A stretch of DNA of 64,000 nt from JACVRW01 sp963826165 (GTDB lineage: Bacteria; Actinomycetota; Thermoleophilia; Solirubrobacterales; Thermoleophilaceae): NCBI GenBank assembly GCA_963826165.1, contig CAWGWC010000007.1, positions 496,001-560,000 on the forward strand, read 5' to 3'. Shown here piece by piece: positions 49,873 to 58,215 of this stretch. Positions within the stretch are counted from its first letter, which is position 1; each line of letters begins with the position of its first letter. The notes below the pieces were generated by a model. That model made no database searches and was not told where the DNA came from. It worked only from the letters and a program-made list of their open reading frames with translations. Made by a program: the position numbers and the translations under genes.

Positions 49873-50796
49873 ATGACGCGCGTCCTCGTCACCGGTGCCA
49901 CCGGCTTCATCGGCGGCCGGCTGGCGTCCTCGCTGGACGAACGCGGGCTGGACGTGCGCTGCCTGGTGCGCAACCGTTCGCGGGCCCAGGAGCTCGAGCG
50001 TGACGGGTTCGAGCTGCACGAGGGCGACGTGCTCGATTCGGACAGCCTCCGCGGCGCCGGTGAAGGCGTGAGCACCGCCTACTACCTCGTCCATTCAATG
50101 GGACGCGGCGGAGAGCGCGAGGGCTTCGCCGAGCGCGAGCGCGCGGCGGCGCGGAACTTCGCTCGCATGGCGGCTAGCGAGGGTGTCGAGCGCGTGGTCT
50201 ATCTCGGCGGCCTCGGCGAGCCGCGCTCCGACCATCTGCGCAGCCGCGCGGAGACCGCGGCGACGCTGGCACGCGAAGGGCCGCCGCTCACCTACTTCCG
50301 GGCGGCGATGGTGATCGGCGCCGGGAGCGAGTCCTACCGCGTGGTCCGCTATCTGGTGTCGCGCCTGCCCGCGATGATCGCGCCGGCCTGGCTGCGCAAC
50401 CGCACCCAGCCGATTGCCATCGACGACGTGCTCGAGTACCTGGCCCAGGCCGCCGAGCGGCCGGAGGCGGCTGGTCGTGAGGTTCAGATCGGCGGTCCCG
50501 ACGTGATCACCTACGGCGAGGTCCTCGGCATGATGGCCGACGTGCTCGGCCTGCGCCGGAGGCCTCAGGTTCCCGTCCCCTTCGTGACCCCGTGGCTGTC
50601 CTCGCACTGGATCGGTCTCGTCACCCCCGTCGACGCGGGCGTGGCCCGGCCGCTGGTCGAGTCGCTGGCCAGCGAGACGGTGGTCACCGATCCGGCCCCC
50701 GCTTCCCTCTTCGACGTGCGCCCGATGAGCTGCCGGGAGGCACTTCGCCTGGCGCACGAGGAGGAGGCGCGCGTGGCGGCGCCCGGGGCATCCTGA
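49873..50796 (+). CDS. NAD(P)-binding atypical SDR (NmrA/NDUFA9-like)
   Basis: A 307-residue extended-SDR-like protein with VLVTGATGFIGGRLASSL at the N-terminus, CLVRNRSRAQEL, the family block TAYYLVHSMGRGG and GVERVVYLGGLGE. It is a paralogue of the protein at 10122. The ATG at 49873 lies four bases after the SDR stop; its TGA stop overlaps a CTG that may start the SRPBCC gene. Such proteins are found with SRPBCC proteins in actinobacteria, sometimes as one fused gene, but the reaction is unknown. Confidence 0.83.
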   Translation: MTRVLVTGATGFIGGRLASSLDERGLDVRCLVRNRSRAQELERDGFELHEGDVLDSDSLRGAGEGVSTAYYLVHSMGRGGEREGFAERERAAARNFARMAASEGVERVVYLGGLGEPRSDHLRSRAETAATLAREGPPLTYFRAAMVIGAGSESYRVVRYLVSRLPAMIAPAWLRNRTQPIAIDDVLEYLAQAAERPEAAGREVQIGGPDVITYGEVLGMMADVLGLRRRPQVPVPFVTPWLSSHWIGLVTPVDAGVARPLVESLASETVVTDPAPASLFDVRPMSCREALRLAHEEEARVAAPGAS

Positions 50797-51182
50797 CCTA
50801 CGAGGCCTTGTCCGCGGCGCGGGCCGCGAAGTCGTGGGCGCTGATCGCCCAGCCCCGGCGCTGGAGCGCCTGGGCACCGCACGTGCGTGGCGCCTGGGGT
50901 CTGGGTGAGCCGGAGGTCTCGAAGGGAGCGCGCGGCTATGTCCGCCTGTTCGGGGTGGTTCCCGTGCCGGCGCGCATCACGGCCAAGCGGGCCGGCCGCT
51001 CGTGGACCTGGCGGGTCGGCATGCTCACGCTCGTGCACCGGGTGGAGCCCCGGGGGCGTGGCTCGCTGGTGGCCATCGACATCGAGGCTCCCGGCGCTCT
51101 CGAACCGCTGGTCCGAGCGTCGTACGGACCGGTGGTGGGCGTGCTGGTGCGACGTCTGGCCCGCGTGGCCGAGCGCGACTAG
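50793..51182 (+). CDS. SRPBCC (START/polyketide cyclase-like) family protein
   Basis: About 129 residues with an SRPBCC ligand-binding fold: ALIAQPRRWSAWAPHVRGAW near the N-terminus, GVVPVPARITAKRAGRSWTW and HRVEPRGRGSLVAIDI. No ATG or GTG lies at the expected start. The frame is first accessible from CTG at 50793, which overlaps the preceding TGA stop as CTGA, or TTG at 50808. It is co-transcribed with the SDR and NmrA-like genes. It may bind a small hydrophobic molecule. Confidence 0.7.
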   Translation: MTYEALSAARAAKSWALIAQPRRWSAWAPHVRGAWGLGEPEVSKGARGYVRLFGVVPVPARITAKRAGRSWTWRVGMLTLVHRVEPRGRGSLVAIDIEAPGALEPLVRASYGPVVGVLVRRLARVAERD

Positions 51183-51199
51183 TCACACTTGCGGGCCTC

Positions 51200-52228
51200 G
51201 TGGAGCTCCGCACCCGCACCGCTCACCTCGCCCTGGCCGAGACCTTCGGCATAGCGCGGGGCTCGCGCACCACCCAGTCGGTGGTGCAGGTCGAGCTCGA
51301 GCACCGCGGGCTGATCGGGCGGGGCGAGGCCGCGCCGATCTACTACCGGGGTGACTCGATCGAGTCGGCCGCCGCGTTCCTGACCGAGGTGGCACCGGCG
51401 CTGGTCGGCGACGATCCGTTTGCGCTCGAGGACATCGGCTCGCGACTCGCCGATGTCGACGGGGAGGGCGCGGGCAAGGCCGCCCTGGACGCCGCGCTGC
51501 ACGACTGGATCGGCCGCCGCCTCGGCGTCCCGGTCTGGCGGCTGCTCGGGCTGTCGCCCACCGCACCGCCCACCTCGTACACGATCGGCATCGATTCGGT
51601 CGAGGGCACCCGCGACCGCGCGCGCCGCGCTCGTGACTTCCGCTCGCTCAAGGTCAAGCTGGGCGGCGCGGAGGATCTCGACCGCCTACGCGCCGTGCGC
51701 GCCGAGACGGACGTGCCGCTGCGCGTGGACGCCAACGAGGGCTGGACGCTCGACACCGCCGCCGAGCTCCTGCCCGAGTTGGTCGACCTGGGGGTCGAGC
51801 TCGTGGAGCAGCCCTTCCCGGCCGCCGACCTGGACTCGTTTCGCGGACTGCGCGAGCTGCGGCCCCGGCCACCGGTGGTGGTCGACGAGGGCTGTCACGA
51901 CCTCTCCGACGTCGCGCCGGTGGCCGCCTACGCCGACGGGATCAACGTCAAGCTCGCGAAGTCCGGGGGCATCAGGGAGGCTGTGCGGATGATTCACGCC
52001 GCCCGGGCGCTCGGGCTGCACGTGATGCTCGGCTGCATGGTCGAGTCTCAGCTCGGGGTCGCGCCGGCGGCGGCGATCGCGTCGCTGGCCGACTGGGTCG
52101 ACCTCGACGGTCACCTGCTGCTGGCCGATGAGCCCTACACCGGGCTGCGCCTCGACGGCGGCCGGGTGCTGCCCGGATCCGATCCCGGGCTCGGGCTGAC
52201 TCCGGCGGGCGCGGGGGCCGCCGTATGA
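51200..52228 (+). CDS. Dipeptide epimerase-like enolase-superfamily enzyme (possible DgcA)
   Basis: A 342-residue enolase-superfamily protein. The N-terminal capping domain contains VVQVELEHRGLIGRGEAAPI. The barrel shows FRSLKVKLGG (KxK), LRVDANEGWT (first metal Asp), VELVEQPFP (Glu), VVDEGCHDL (Asp) and INVKLAKSGGIREA with the second catalytic Lys. This is the L-Ala-D/L-Glu epimerase type. It overlaps a DUF1611 gene (ATGA), and that pair also matches the DgcA-DgcN route in which N-acetyl-D-glutamate is racemised. The GTG at 51200 is chosen as start. Confidence 0.85.
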   Translation: MELRTRTAHLALAETFGIARGSRTTQSVVQVELEHRGLIGRGEAAPIYYRGDSIESAAAFLTEVAPALVGDDPFALEDIGSRLADVDGEGAGKAALDAALHDWIGRRLGVPVWRLLGLSPTAPPTSYTIGIDSVEGTRDRARRARDFRSLKVKLGGAEDLDRLRAVRAETDVPLRVDANEGWTLDTAAELLPELVDLGVELVEQPFPAADLDSFRGLRELRPRPPVVVDEGCHDLSDVAPVAAYADGINVKLAKSGGIREAVRMIHAARALGLHVMLGCMVESQLGVAPAAAIASLADWVDLDGHLLLADEPYTGLRLDGGRVLPGSDPGLGLTPAGAGAAV

Positions 52229-53271
52229 CGGCCACGGAGCGGCTGGCCATCTTCGCCGAAGGCCTGTTCGAGAAGCACTCCGGCAAGACGGCCCACGGAG
52301 TCATTCGATACGGCACGCGCGAGGTGGTGGCCGTCGTCGACTCCAGCCAGGCCGGGCGCACTGCCGTCGAGGTGGAGCCCTTCTGCCTCCATCCGGTGCC
52401 GGTGGTGGCAAGCGTGCGAGAAGCCATCGACGCCGGGGCGACGACGATGCTCATCGGCGTCGCTCCCACCGGCGGCAAGCTCGATCCGGCCTGGCGTGGC
52501 CCTCTGCTCGAGGCCATCGATGCCGGCCTGGACCTCGAAGCCGGGCTGCACACCCTGCTGTCCGACGATCCCGACCTGCGCGCTGCCGCCGAGCGTGCCG
52601 ACGTCGAGCTGCGCGACCTCCGAGCGGGCCCCGCCGATCTCACCGTGCCGGAGGGCCCCTACTCGCGCCCCGACTCGGTGCGGGTGGTCCACAGCGTCGG
52701 CTCGGACACCGTGATCGGCAAGAAGGTCGTGACCCTCGAGCTCGACCGCGCCGCCCGCGAGCGCGGCGAGCGCTCGGTCTACGTCCCCACCGGGCAGACC
52801 GGCGTGGCCATCGCCGGCTGGGGCATCGCCGTGGACCACGTGATCTCGGATTACGTGGCGGGGGCGGGTGAGCGGCTGGTCCACGAGGGCGCCGAGCGCG
52901 GCGACCTGCTGTTCGTCGAGGGCCAGGGCGCTCTCTTTCACCCGGCCTACTCGGGGGTCACCCTCGGCCTGTTGCACGGCTCGGCTCCCGATCAGCTGAT
53001 CCTCGTGCACAAGGCCGGCGTGACGGCGATCCGCAACTACCCGGACCTCGCCATCCCGCCGCTGTCAGAGCTCGTGGCCGCCTATGAGCTCGTCACGGCG
53101 CGCGTGCGTCCGGCGCGGGTCACGGCGATCGCGCTCAACACCAGCGATCTCGACGAGGACGCCGCCCGGGCGGCGATCGAGAAAGCGCGCGAGGAAACAG
53201 GTCTCGAGACCGACGACGTGGTGCGCTTCGGGCCCGACCGCGTGCTCGACGCCGTGCTGGACGCCGCGTAG
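52225..53271 (+). CDS. DUF1611 family protein (possible D-glutamate N-acetyltransferase DgcN)
   Basis: A 348-residue protein of the DUF1611 family, P-loop-like in its C-terminal part (VGSDTVIGKKVVTLELDRAA, with PTGQTGVAIAGWGIAVDHV). The N-terminal domain contains RLAIFAEGLFEKHSGKTAHG. DUF1611 members are repeatedly coupled to dipeptide epimerases; one (DgcN) has been described as a D-glutamate N-acetyltransferase acting with racemase DgcA. The ATG overlaps the epimerase stop (ATGA). Function by this analogy is likely but unproven here. A large inverted repeat follows 41 bases after its end. Confidence 0.8.
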   Translation: MTATERLAIFAEGLFEKHSGKTAHGVIRYGTREVVAVVDSSQAGRTAVEVEPFCLHPVPVVASVREAIDAGATTMLIGVAPTGGKLDPAWRGPLLEAIDAGLDLEAGLHTLLSDDPDLRAAAERADVELRDLRAGPADLTVPEGPYSRPDSVRVVHSVGSDTVIGKKVVTLELDRAARERGERSVYVPTGQTGVAIAGWGIAVDHVISDYVAGAGERLVHEGAERGDLLFVEGQGALFHPAYSGVTLGLLHGSAPDQLILVHKAGVTAIRNYPDLAIPPLSELVAAYELVTARVRPARVTAIALNTSDLDEDAARAAIEKAREETGLETDDVVRFGPDRVLDAVLDAA

Positions 53272-53311
53272 GGGCTCCGGCGGCTCGATTCGACATCCTG
53301 GCCAAACACCA

Positions 53312-53371
53312 GCGCAAATCTTTCGACATCGGTAGGTGTACTTCGCACGTACCAACCGCCACGATTTGCGC
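53312..53371 (+). promoter_or_regulatory. Nested inverted repeat just before a small basic ORF
   Basis: GCGCAAATC (53312-53320) pairs perfectly with GATTTGCGC (53363-53371). Inside, GGTAGGTGTAC (53331-53341) pairs, with one bulge and one mismatch, with GTACCAACC (about 53349-53357). The 3' arm ends immediately before the ATG at 53372. A hairpin in the leader could control translation, or the arms could be a dimeric operator. There is no T-run, so it is not a typical terminator. Confidence 0.5.
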
Positions 53372-53563
53372 ATGAACCCCCGCAGGTACGCGCTGGTTCC
53401 CGACCGCGAATCCGAGCGAAAGCCCCGCAAACCGGGCCAGATCCGGCGCTACTCGCTCGCCCGCGTGGCCCCCTCCTCGCGCTCGGCCCTGGGCGTGGAC
53501 CGCCTGGAGCGTCTCGAGGAGATAGCGGCGCTCGACCGTCCGTTCAGCAACGGCCGGCCGTAA
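53372..53563 (+). CDS. Small basic protein of unknown function
   Basis: A 63-residue Arg/Lys-rich protein (MNPRRYALVPDRESERKPRK, then IRRYSLARVAPSSRSALGVD and a C-terminal RLERLEEIAALDRPFSNGRP). It is not recognised. The ATG at 53372 follows directly after a large inverted repeat; an upstream TAC-rich stretch allows an extended frame from 53336, which would run through the hairpin and is less likely. It lies between the DUF1611 gene and the convergent PucR gene. Its basic character would suit nucleic acid or ribosome binding (speculation). Confidence 0.55.
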   Translation: MNPRRYALVPDRESERKPRKPGQIRRYSLARVAPSSRSALGVDRLERLEEIAALDRPFSNGRP

Positions 53564-53590
53564 CGCGCCACCTCGCCGCGGCGCGTCCGC

Positions 53591-54658
53591 TCAGCGCGGC
53601 AGGCTCGGCGCGATGATCCGGTAGGCCTTCAGCCCCAGTCCCAGCCGCTCCCGGTCCTCGCTCTTGAGCGGATCGAGCCCGGTCAGCTCCTTGACCCGGT
53701 CGAGCCGGTAGCCCACCGTGTGGCGGTGAGCGTGGATCTCCTGGGCGGTTGAGGCCATGTTGCAGTTGTTGCCCAGGTAGGCGGAGAGCGTGCCAAGCAG
53801 ATCGGTGGAGTACTGCTCGTCGTAGTGCACCAGCGCCGCGACGGTGTCCTCGTAGAAGCTCCTGACCTCCTGCGGGTGGCTGGCCAACACGCGGAACAGG
53901 AGGCGGTAGGTGCCCTCCCCGATCTCCTCGCCCGGCGGTCCACCACCGGCCGCGGTCACGCCCAGCACGAGCTCGGCCTCCTCGAGAGCGCGACGCACCT
54001 CGGCGCCGCCCGAGCGGTGCGACGAGACACCCACCGACGCGTGCCGGCCCAGTCGCGCGGCGGCCCGGCGGGCCAAGTCGGGTTCGCCCGGCAGCAGGGC
54101 GTAGATCTTGCCCTCCACCGGCTGGGCCAAGGCTCCGGGCACCTCGGCGAGGATCGCCGCGGTCACCCGCCCAGGGCCGCGCCCGTTCGGGTCGGCACAC
54201 AGCGCCACGTAGCCCTCGGACAGCTCACAGCCGAGACGCGACGCCCGGCGGGCCACCTCGGTGGCGTCGAGCTCGGGCCGCGACAGCACCTCCTCGAGGA
54301 ACGAGCCGCGCAGCGACTGCTCGGTCTCGTCCCTCGCCTCGGCCACCGCCACCTCGGTGAGCGCGGCGATGGCGGCCATGTGCAGGTAGTCCCCCGCGTC
54401 GCCGCGGCTCGGGCCGAGCTGCAGCACGGCGCCGAGCTCTCGCCCTCCTGAGGCGATCGGCACCTCGGCCGTGACCTCGGCGGGACGCTGCGGCCGCCCG
54501 CCCGCCAAGCGGGCGGCCACATAGCGCTCGTACCGGCCCCATCCCTCGAGTGGCACCCCGAGGCGCGGCACGATCACCGCCACGGGCGCACCCGTGTGAG
54601 CCGCGGCGATCTCGGCGACGCGCTCCAGGCCGTCGCCGGCCAGCACGGCGCCCACCAT
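53591..54658 (-). CDS. PucR family transcriptional regulator
   Basis: A 355-residue regulator with a sensor-like N-terminal half (AEIAAAHTGAPVAVIVPRLG), a central GGDEF-like region and a C-terminal PucR helix-turn-helix (NMASTAQEIHAHRHTVGYRL, DRVKELTGLDPL). PucR/CdaR proteins control purine or sugar-acid use; here it follows glnK and amt on the same strand, so nitrogen control is plausible. The ATG at 54658 is used. A CTG near 54720 with GGAGGG before it could be an earlier start; the track-length frame beginning inside glnK is rejected. Confidence 0.8.
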   Translation of the reverse strand: MVGAVLAGDGLERVAEIAAAHTGAPVAVIVPRLGVPLEGWGRYERYVAARLAGGRPQRPAEVTAEVPIASGGRELGAVLQLGPSRGDAGDYLHMAAIAALTEVAVAEARDETEQSLRGSFLEEVLSRPELDATEVARRASRLGCELSEGYVALCADPNGRGPGRVTAAILAEVPGALAQPVEGKIYALLPGEPDLARRAAARLGRHASVGVSSHRSGGAEVRRALEEAELVLGVTAAGGGPPGEEIGEGTYRLLFRVLASHPQEVRSFYEDTVAALVHYDEQYSTDLLGTLSAYLGNNCNMASTAQEIHAHRHTVGYRLDRVKELTGLDPLKSEDRERLGLGLKAYRIIAPSLPR

Positions 54659-54734
54659 TTCCAGATGGGCGCCGCGCGGCGTTACGTCGGGTACGGCTCT
54701 CAGGCCTTCCGTAGCCAGTGCTCGACCCTCCGGG

Positions 54735-55118
54735 CTAGCTGCCGGCGCCGTTGACGCTGGCCTCGTCGCCTTCGTGGGCCTGCAGCACCATCTCGCCCTC
54801 TTCGCCGGTGCGGATGCGGATCGCATCCTCCACCGGAATCACGAACAGCTTGCCGTCACCCACCGAGCCGGTGCGCGCGTGACGCAGGATCACCTCCTTG
54901 ATGACCCCGACGTCCTTGGACTCGACCACGCACTCCAGCTTGAGCTTCGGCCGCAGGTGGACGGCGAGCTCCGAGCCGCGATAGTGCTCGGTGATCGCCT
55001 TCTGCCTGCCCGAGCCCTTGACCTCCGCGATGGAGAGGCTCGGGAAACCCGCCTCGAGCAGATCCGCTCGGATCGGCTCGAAGGCCTCGTGCCGGATGTA
55101 GGCGACGACCATCTTCAT
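54735..55118 (-). CDS. glnK: Nitrogen regulatory protein PII (GlnK-type)
   Basis: A 127-residue PII protein that senses 2-oxoglutarate and ATP/ADP and blocks the Amt channel. The T-loop is GRQKAITEHYRGSELAVHLR, the B-loop TGSVGDGKLFV, and the C-loop region IRIRTGEE. At position 51, where E. coli and actinobacterial proteins have the Tyr that is uridylylated or adenylylated, this protein has Leu; Tyr46 is kept. The family is usually about 112 residues; there is an extra acidic C-terminal tail. Its ATG overlaps the amt stop (ATGA). Confidence 0.93.
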   Translation of the reverse strand: MKMVVAYIRHEAFEPIRADLLEAGFPSLSIAEVKGSGRQKAITEHYRGSELAVHLRPKLKLECVVESKDVGVIKEVILRHARTGSVGDGKLFVIPVEDAIRIRTGEEGEMVLQAHEGDEASVNGAGS

Positions 55119-56572
55119 GCCGTCACCTCACCCGGTCGTGGCACCGCAGCGCCCCGCGGCTGGGCCGGGCCTTCCGGCGGACCGCCGGTGGGGCCGCCGA
55201 AGTCCGACTGCGGGATGAACTGCTCTGGGTAGCCGTACATGCCGTGCTCGACGATGTCGAGTCCGGCCTCCTCGTCCTCCTCCGAGACCCTCAGGCCGAT
55301 GGTGGCCTTGATGATCGCGAAGGTGGCGTAGCTCATCGCGAACACGAAGGTGAACGCCACGAGCACCCCGACCGCCTGGGCGATCAGCTGCTCGAACGAA
55401 CCCGAGTAGAACAGGCCGCCCTCGGGGTTGCCGAAGGCGTTGTACTCCGCCAGCCGCGGCGCTGTGAACAGGCCGCAGGCCAGCGTGCCCCAGATACCGG
55501 CCAGGCCGTGCGCCGAGGTGGCGCCGACCGGGTCGTCGATCTTCTTGTCGATCCAGATGACGCCGAACACCACGATCAGTCCGGCCACGAAGCCGATGAT
55601 CGGACCCGCCCAGATCTCCACGTAGCCCGAGGGCGCGGTGATGGCCACGAGACCGGCGATGGCACCATTGGCCACCATCCCGATGTCGATCGTCCTCTGC
55701 CTGATCTGAGTGGCGACGAAGGCGCCGATGATGCCGCCCGCGCAGCCGAGCAGGGTGACCACGGCCACGTCCGACAGGCGGGTGTCCCCGATGCCGAGGG
55801 TCGAGCCGGGGTTGAAGCCGAACCAGCCGACGAACAGGATGATCGTGCCCAGGCCGACCAGCGGCATCGAGTGCCCGGGAATCGCCCGTGGCTTGCCGTC
55901 CGGACCGTACTTCCCCTTACGCGGACCGAGCAGCAGCAGTGCGCACAGTGCGCCGGTGGCGCCGATGAGGTGCACCGCGGTGGAGCCGGCGAAGTCCTGC
56001 ATGCCGGTGGGCAGCAGGGCGGTGTCGCCGTTCTGCAGCCAGCCGCCGCCGAAGACCCAGTGCGAGCCGATCGGGTAGATGATCGACGCGAACACGATCG
56101 CGTAGATCACGTAGGCGCTGTACTTGATTCGCTCGAGCGTCGAGCCCCAGACGATGGCCAGGGACACTGCGCAGAACGCGAACTGGAACAGCCACTTGGC
56201 CTCCACCGTCGCGTCTGAGAGGCCCATGACCGGGAACGCTTCCTGACCGTTGCCGGTGAACTGAAGGAAGAACCCGTTGGAGCCGATGATCGCGCTCGAG
56301 ATGCCGAGCACGTCAGCGCTTCCGAAGGCAAAGGCAAAGCCGACCGCCCAGTAACAGATCGCGGCGATCGAGAGATTGGTGAGGATCTTGGCCACACCGG
56401 TTCCGGCGTTCTTCGCGCGCGAGAATCCGATCTCGAGCATGGCGAAGCCCGCCTGCATGAACAGGACGAGCACGGCTGCGACGAACACGAACATCGTGTT
56501 GGTCGTGACCGTGCTGTCAAGGGTGCCGTCGACCGCCCTAGCGAGATCGTCAGCCGTTGCGAGAAATTCCAT
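55115..56572 (-). CDS. amt: Ammonium transporter
   Basis: A 485-residue Amt/MEP/Rh channel with eleven expected helices. Recognisable parts are FMQAGFAMLEIGFSRAKNAG near the N-terminus, DFAGSTAVHLIGATGALCAL with the first pore His, VGWFGFNPGST, and GASTSAHGLAGIWGTLACG-like segment TSAHGLAGIWGTLACGLF with the second pore His. The C-terminal cytoplasmic tail is long and Pro/Gly-rich. It is the first gene of amt-glnK-(pucR). The ATG is at 56572; AAGGAGG lies about 14 bases upstream. Confidence 0.95.
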   Translation of the reverse strand: MEFLATADDLARAVDGTLDSTVTTNTMFVFVAAVLVLFMQAGFAMLEIGFSRAKNAGTGVAKILTNLSIAAICYWAVGFAFAFGSADVLGISSAIIGSNGFFLQFTGNGQEAFPVMGLSDATVEAKWLFQFAFCAVSLAIVWGSTLERIKYSAYVIYAIVFASIIYPIGSHWVFGGGWLQNGDTALLPTGMQDFAGSTAVHLIGATGALCALLLLGPRKGKYGPDGKPRAIPGHSMPLVGLGTIILFVGWFGFNPGSTLGIGDTRLSDVAVVTLLGCAGGIIGAFVATQIRQRTIDIGMVANGAIAGLVAITAPSGYVEIWAGPIIGFVAGLIVVFGVIWIDKKIDDPVGATSAHGLAGIWGTLACGLFTAPRLAEYNAFGNPEGGLFYSGSFEQLIAQAVGVLVAFTFVFAMSYATFAIIKATIGLRVSEEDEEAGLDIVEHGMYGYPEQFIPQSDFGGPTGGPPEGPAQPRGAAVPRPGEVTA

Positions 56573-56715
56573 CAGGACCTACAGCCTCCTTCCGTAGTTA
56601 CTCGGCCAAGCTACGAGTGGCTGTGGAAACGGTCTTTAGACGTACGTCGAAGATATGGCCAACGGGATTCGCCCCGGTGTCGAAGGAAGCCGGCAGACCC
56701 GTTCGCAGAGCGAAA
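56573..56715 (-). promoter_or_regulatory. amt promoter region
   Basis: A 143-base gap upstream of amt. GACGTACGTC (56639-56648) is a perfect 10-base palindrome, and CGTAG/CTACG (about 56593-56597 and 56611-56615) form an inverted repeat nearer the start. I could not fit a clear GlnR-type box. These could be nitrogen-control operators. Confidence 0.3.
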
Positions 56716-58188
56716 TCAGGCCGTCAGCTCGGCCCGCCCCAACTCTTCCGCAACCTCCAGCAGGAGCTCGAGATGCTCGGCCTCGGTGCGGAAGTTCACG
56801 ATGCAGGCGCGCAGGCAGAAGCGGCCGTCCACCACGGCGTTCGAGATGTACACCCGCCCATCGGCCTGCGAGCTCGTCATGATGCGCTCGTTCAGGCGGT
56901 CGAGGGCCTCCTCGTCGCCCCGCAGCCGCTCGGGCGCGTACCGGAAGCAGCAGATCGAGAGCTTGACCGGGGTCATCAGCTCGAAGTCCGGGTGCTCGTC
57001 CACCAGCTCGCCCAGGTAGCGGGCCAGCGCCGCGTCGTGCGAGATCCGGCGCCCGTAGGCCGCGCTGCCGTGGGCCACGAGCGAGAGCCAGATCCGCAGC
57101 GCGGCGAAGCCGCGGCTGAAGTCCGGACCCTGGTGGACGTAGTCCACACCGTGCAGGGCGCGCACCTCTTCGTCGAGCCAGATGTAGCTGGCGTCGGCGG
57201 CGAAGGCGGCACCGAGCAGCGCCTCATCGCGGACGATCGCACAGCCGCCGAGCAGCGGGGTGTAGAGCCACTTGTGAGCGTCGGCGGCGATCGAGTCGGC
57301 TCGCTCGATGCCGGCGAACTGCGGACGCAGGTCGCCGGCCAGAACCGCCGGGCCGCCGTAGCAGGCATCCACGTGGAAGTGGATGCCGTGGCGTTCGCAG
57401 AGCGCGGCCAGGTCGTCGAGCGGGTCGATCGCTCCGGTGGCGGTGGTGCCGGCCGTGCCGATCACCGCGGCCGGCCGTACCCCGGACTCCAGATCGCGCT
57501 CGATCGCCTGCTCGAGCGCGTCCACGCGCATGCGCTGAGCCTCGTCGGCCGGAATCGCGCGGACGGCCTCGAGTCCCAGACCGAGCATGTCGGCCGCGCG
57601 CCGCTGCACCACGTGGGCCTCGCTCGAGGCGTAGAAGGCCAGCGGCGGCCCGGCGGCCACGCCACGGGCGCGGGCCTCGAGACCCAGCGCCCGGTCGCGC
57701 GCCAGCTTGAGCCCCACGAAGTTGGCCATCGCGCCACCGGCCACCACCTGGCCGCCGGCGCTGTCGGGCAGGCCGAAGCTGCGCGCCAGCCAGCTCACCA
57801 GCGCGGCCTCCACCTGGTTGGCGCCGGGGCTGAGCCGAAAACCGCCGAGGTTCTGGTTGAGGGCGGAGGCGATCAGGTCGACCGCGGCGCCCGGGACCGT
57901 GCCCGAGCCCGACACGTAGGCCATGAAGCCGGGATGGCCGGGATAGATCGAGGCGTCGAAGGCGAGCGCGCGCAGGCGAGCGATCAGCTCGGCGTTCGTG
58001 AGGCCCTGCTCGGGCACGTCGAGGTCGAGCCGCTCGCGCACCGCCGCGGCGGTGAACTGTCCGCCCACCGGCAGCTCGGGCAGGCGAGCCAGGAGCTCCG
58101 TCCAGAGCTCCACCACCTCCTCCCCCAGCTCGCCGGCGCGAGCCGGAGCCCAGTCGAGGTCGCGGACGGGTTCGGGTCGCTCAGCCAT
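56716..58188 (-). CDS. PLP-dependent amino acid decarboxylase
   Basis: A 490-residue group II decarboxylase (aromatic amino acid/tyrosine/glutamate decarboxylase-like). The active-site lysine lies in DSIAADAHKWLYTPL, the cofactor-contact segment is IHFHVDACYGGPAV, the N-terminal YPGHPGFMAYVSGSG is typical, and the PLP-stacking His is in SSEAHVVQRRAAD. It produces an amine with release of CO2; the exact amino acid is not determined. It stands alone, downstream of amt's promoter region. The ATG is at 58188. Confidence 0.88.
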   Translation of the reverse strand: MAERPEPVRDLDWAPARAGELGEEVVELWTELLARLPELPVGGQFTAAAVRERLDLDVPEQGLTNAELIARLRALAFDASIYPGHPGFMAYVSGSGTVPGAAVDLIASALNQNLGGFRLSPGANQVEAALVSWLARSFGLPDSAGGQVVAGGAMANFVGLKLARDRALGLEARARGVAAGPPLAFYASSEAHVVQRRAADMLGLGLEAVRAIPADEAQRMRVDALEQAIERDLESGVRPAAVIGTAGTTATGAIDPLDDLAALCERHGIHFHVDACYGGPAVLAGDLRPQFAGIERADSIAADAHKWLYTPLLGGCAIVRDEALLGAAFAADASYIWLDEEVRALHGVDYVHQGPDFSRGFAALRIWLSLVAHGSAAYGRRISHDAALARYLGELVDEHPDFELMTPVKLSICCFRYAPERLRGDEEALDRLNERIMTSSQADGRVYISNAVVDGRFCLRACIVNFRTEAEHLELLLEVAEELGRAELTA

Positions 58189-58215
58189 GCCGAGCGACCC
58201 TAGCCGCCTCCTTCA

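Noticed and set aside
56573..56715. GlnR box upstream of amt
   Set aside because: Isolated GTTAC- and GAAAC-like pieces occur, but not with the required spacing.
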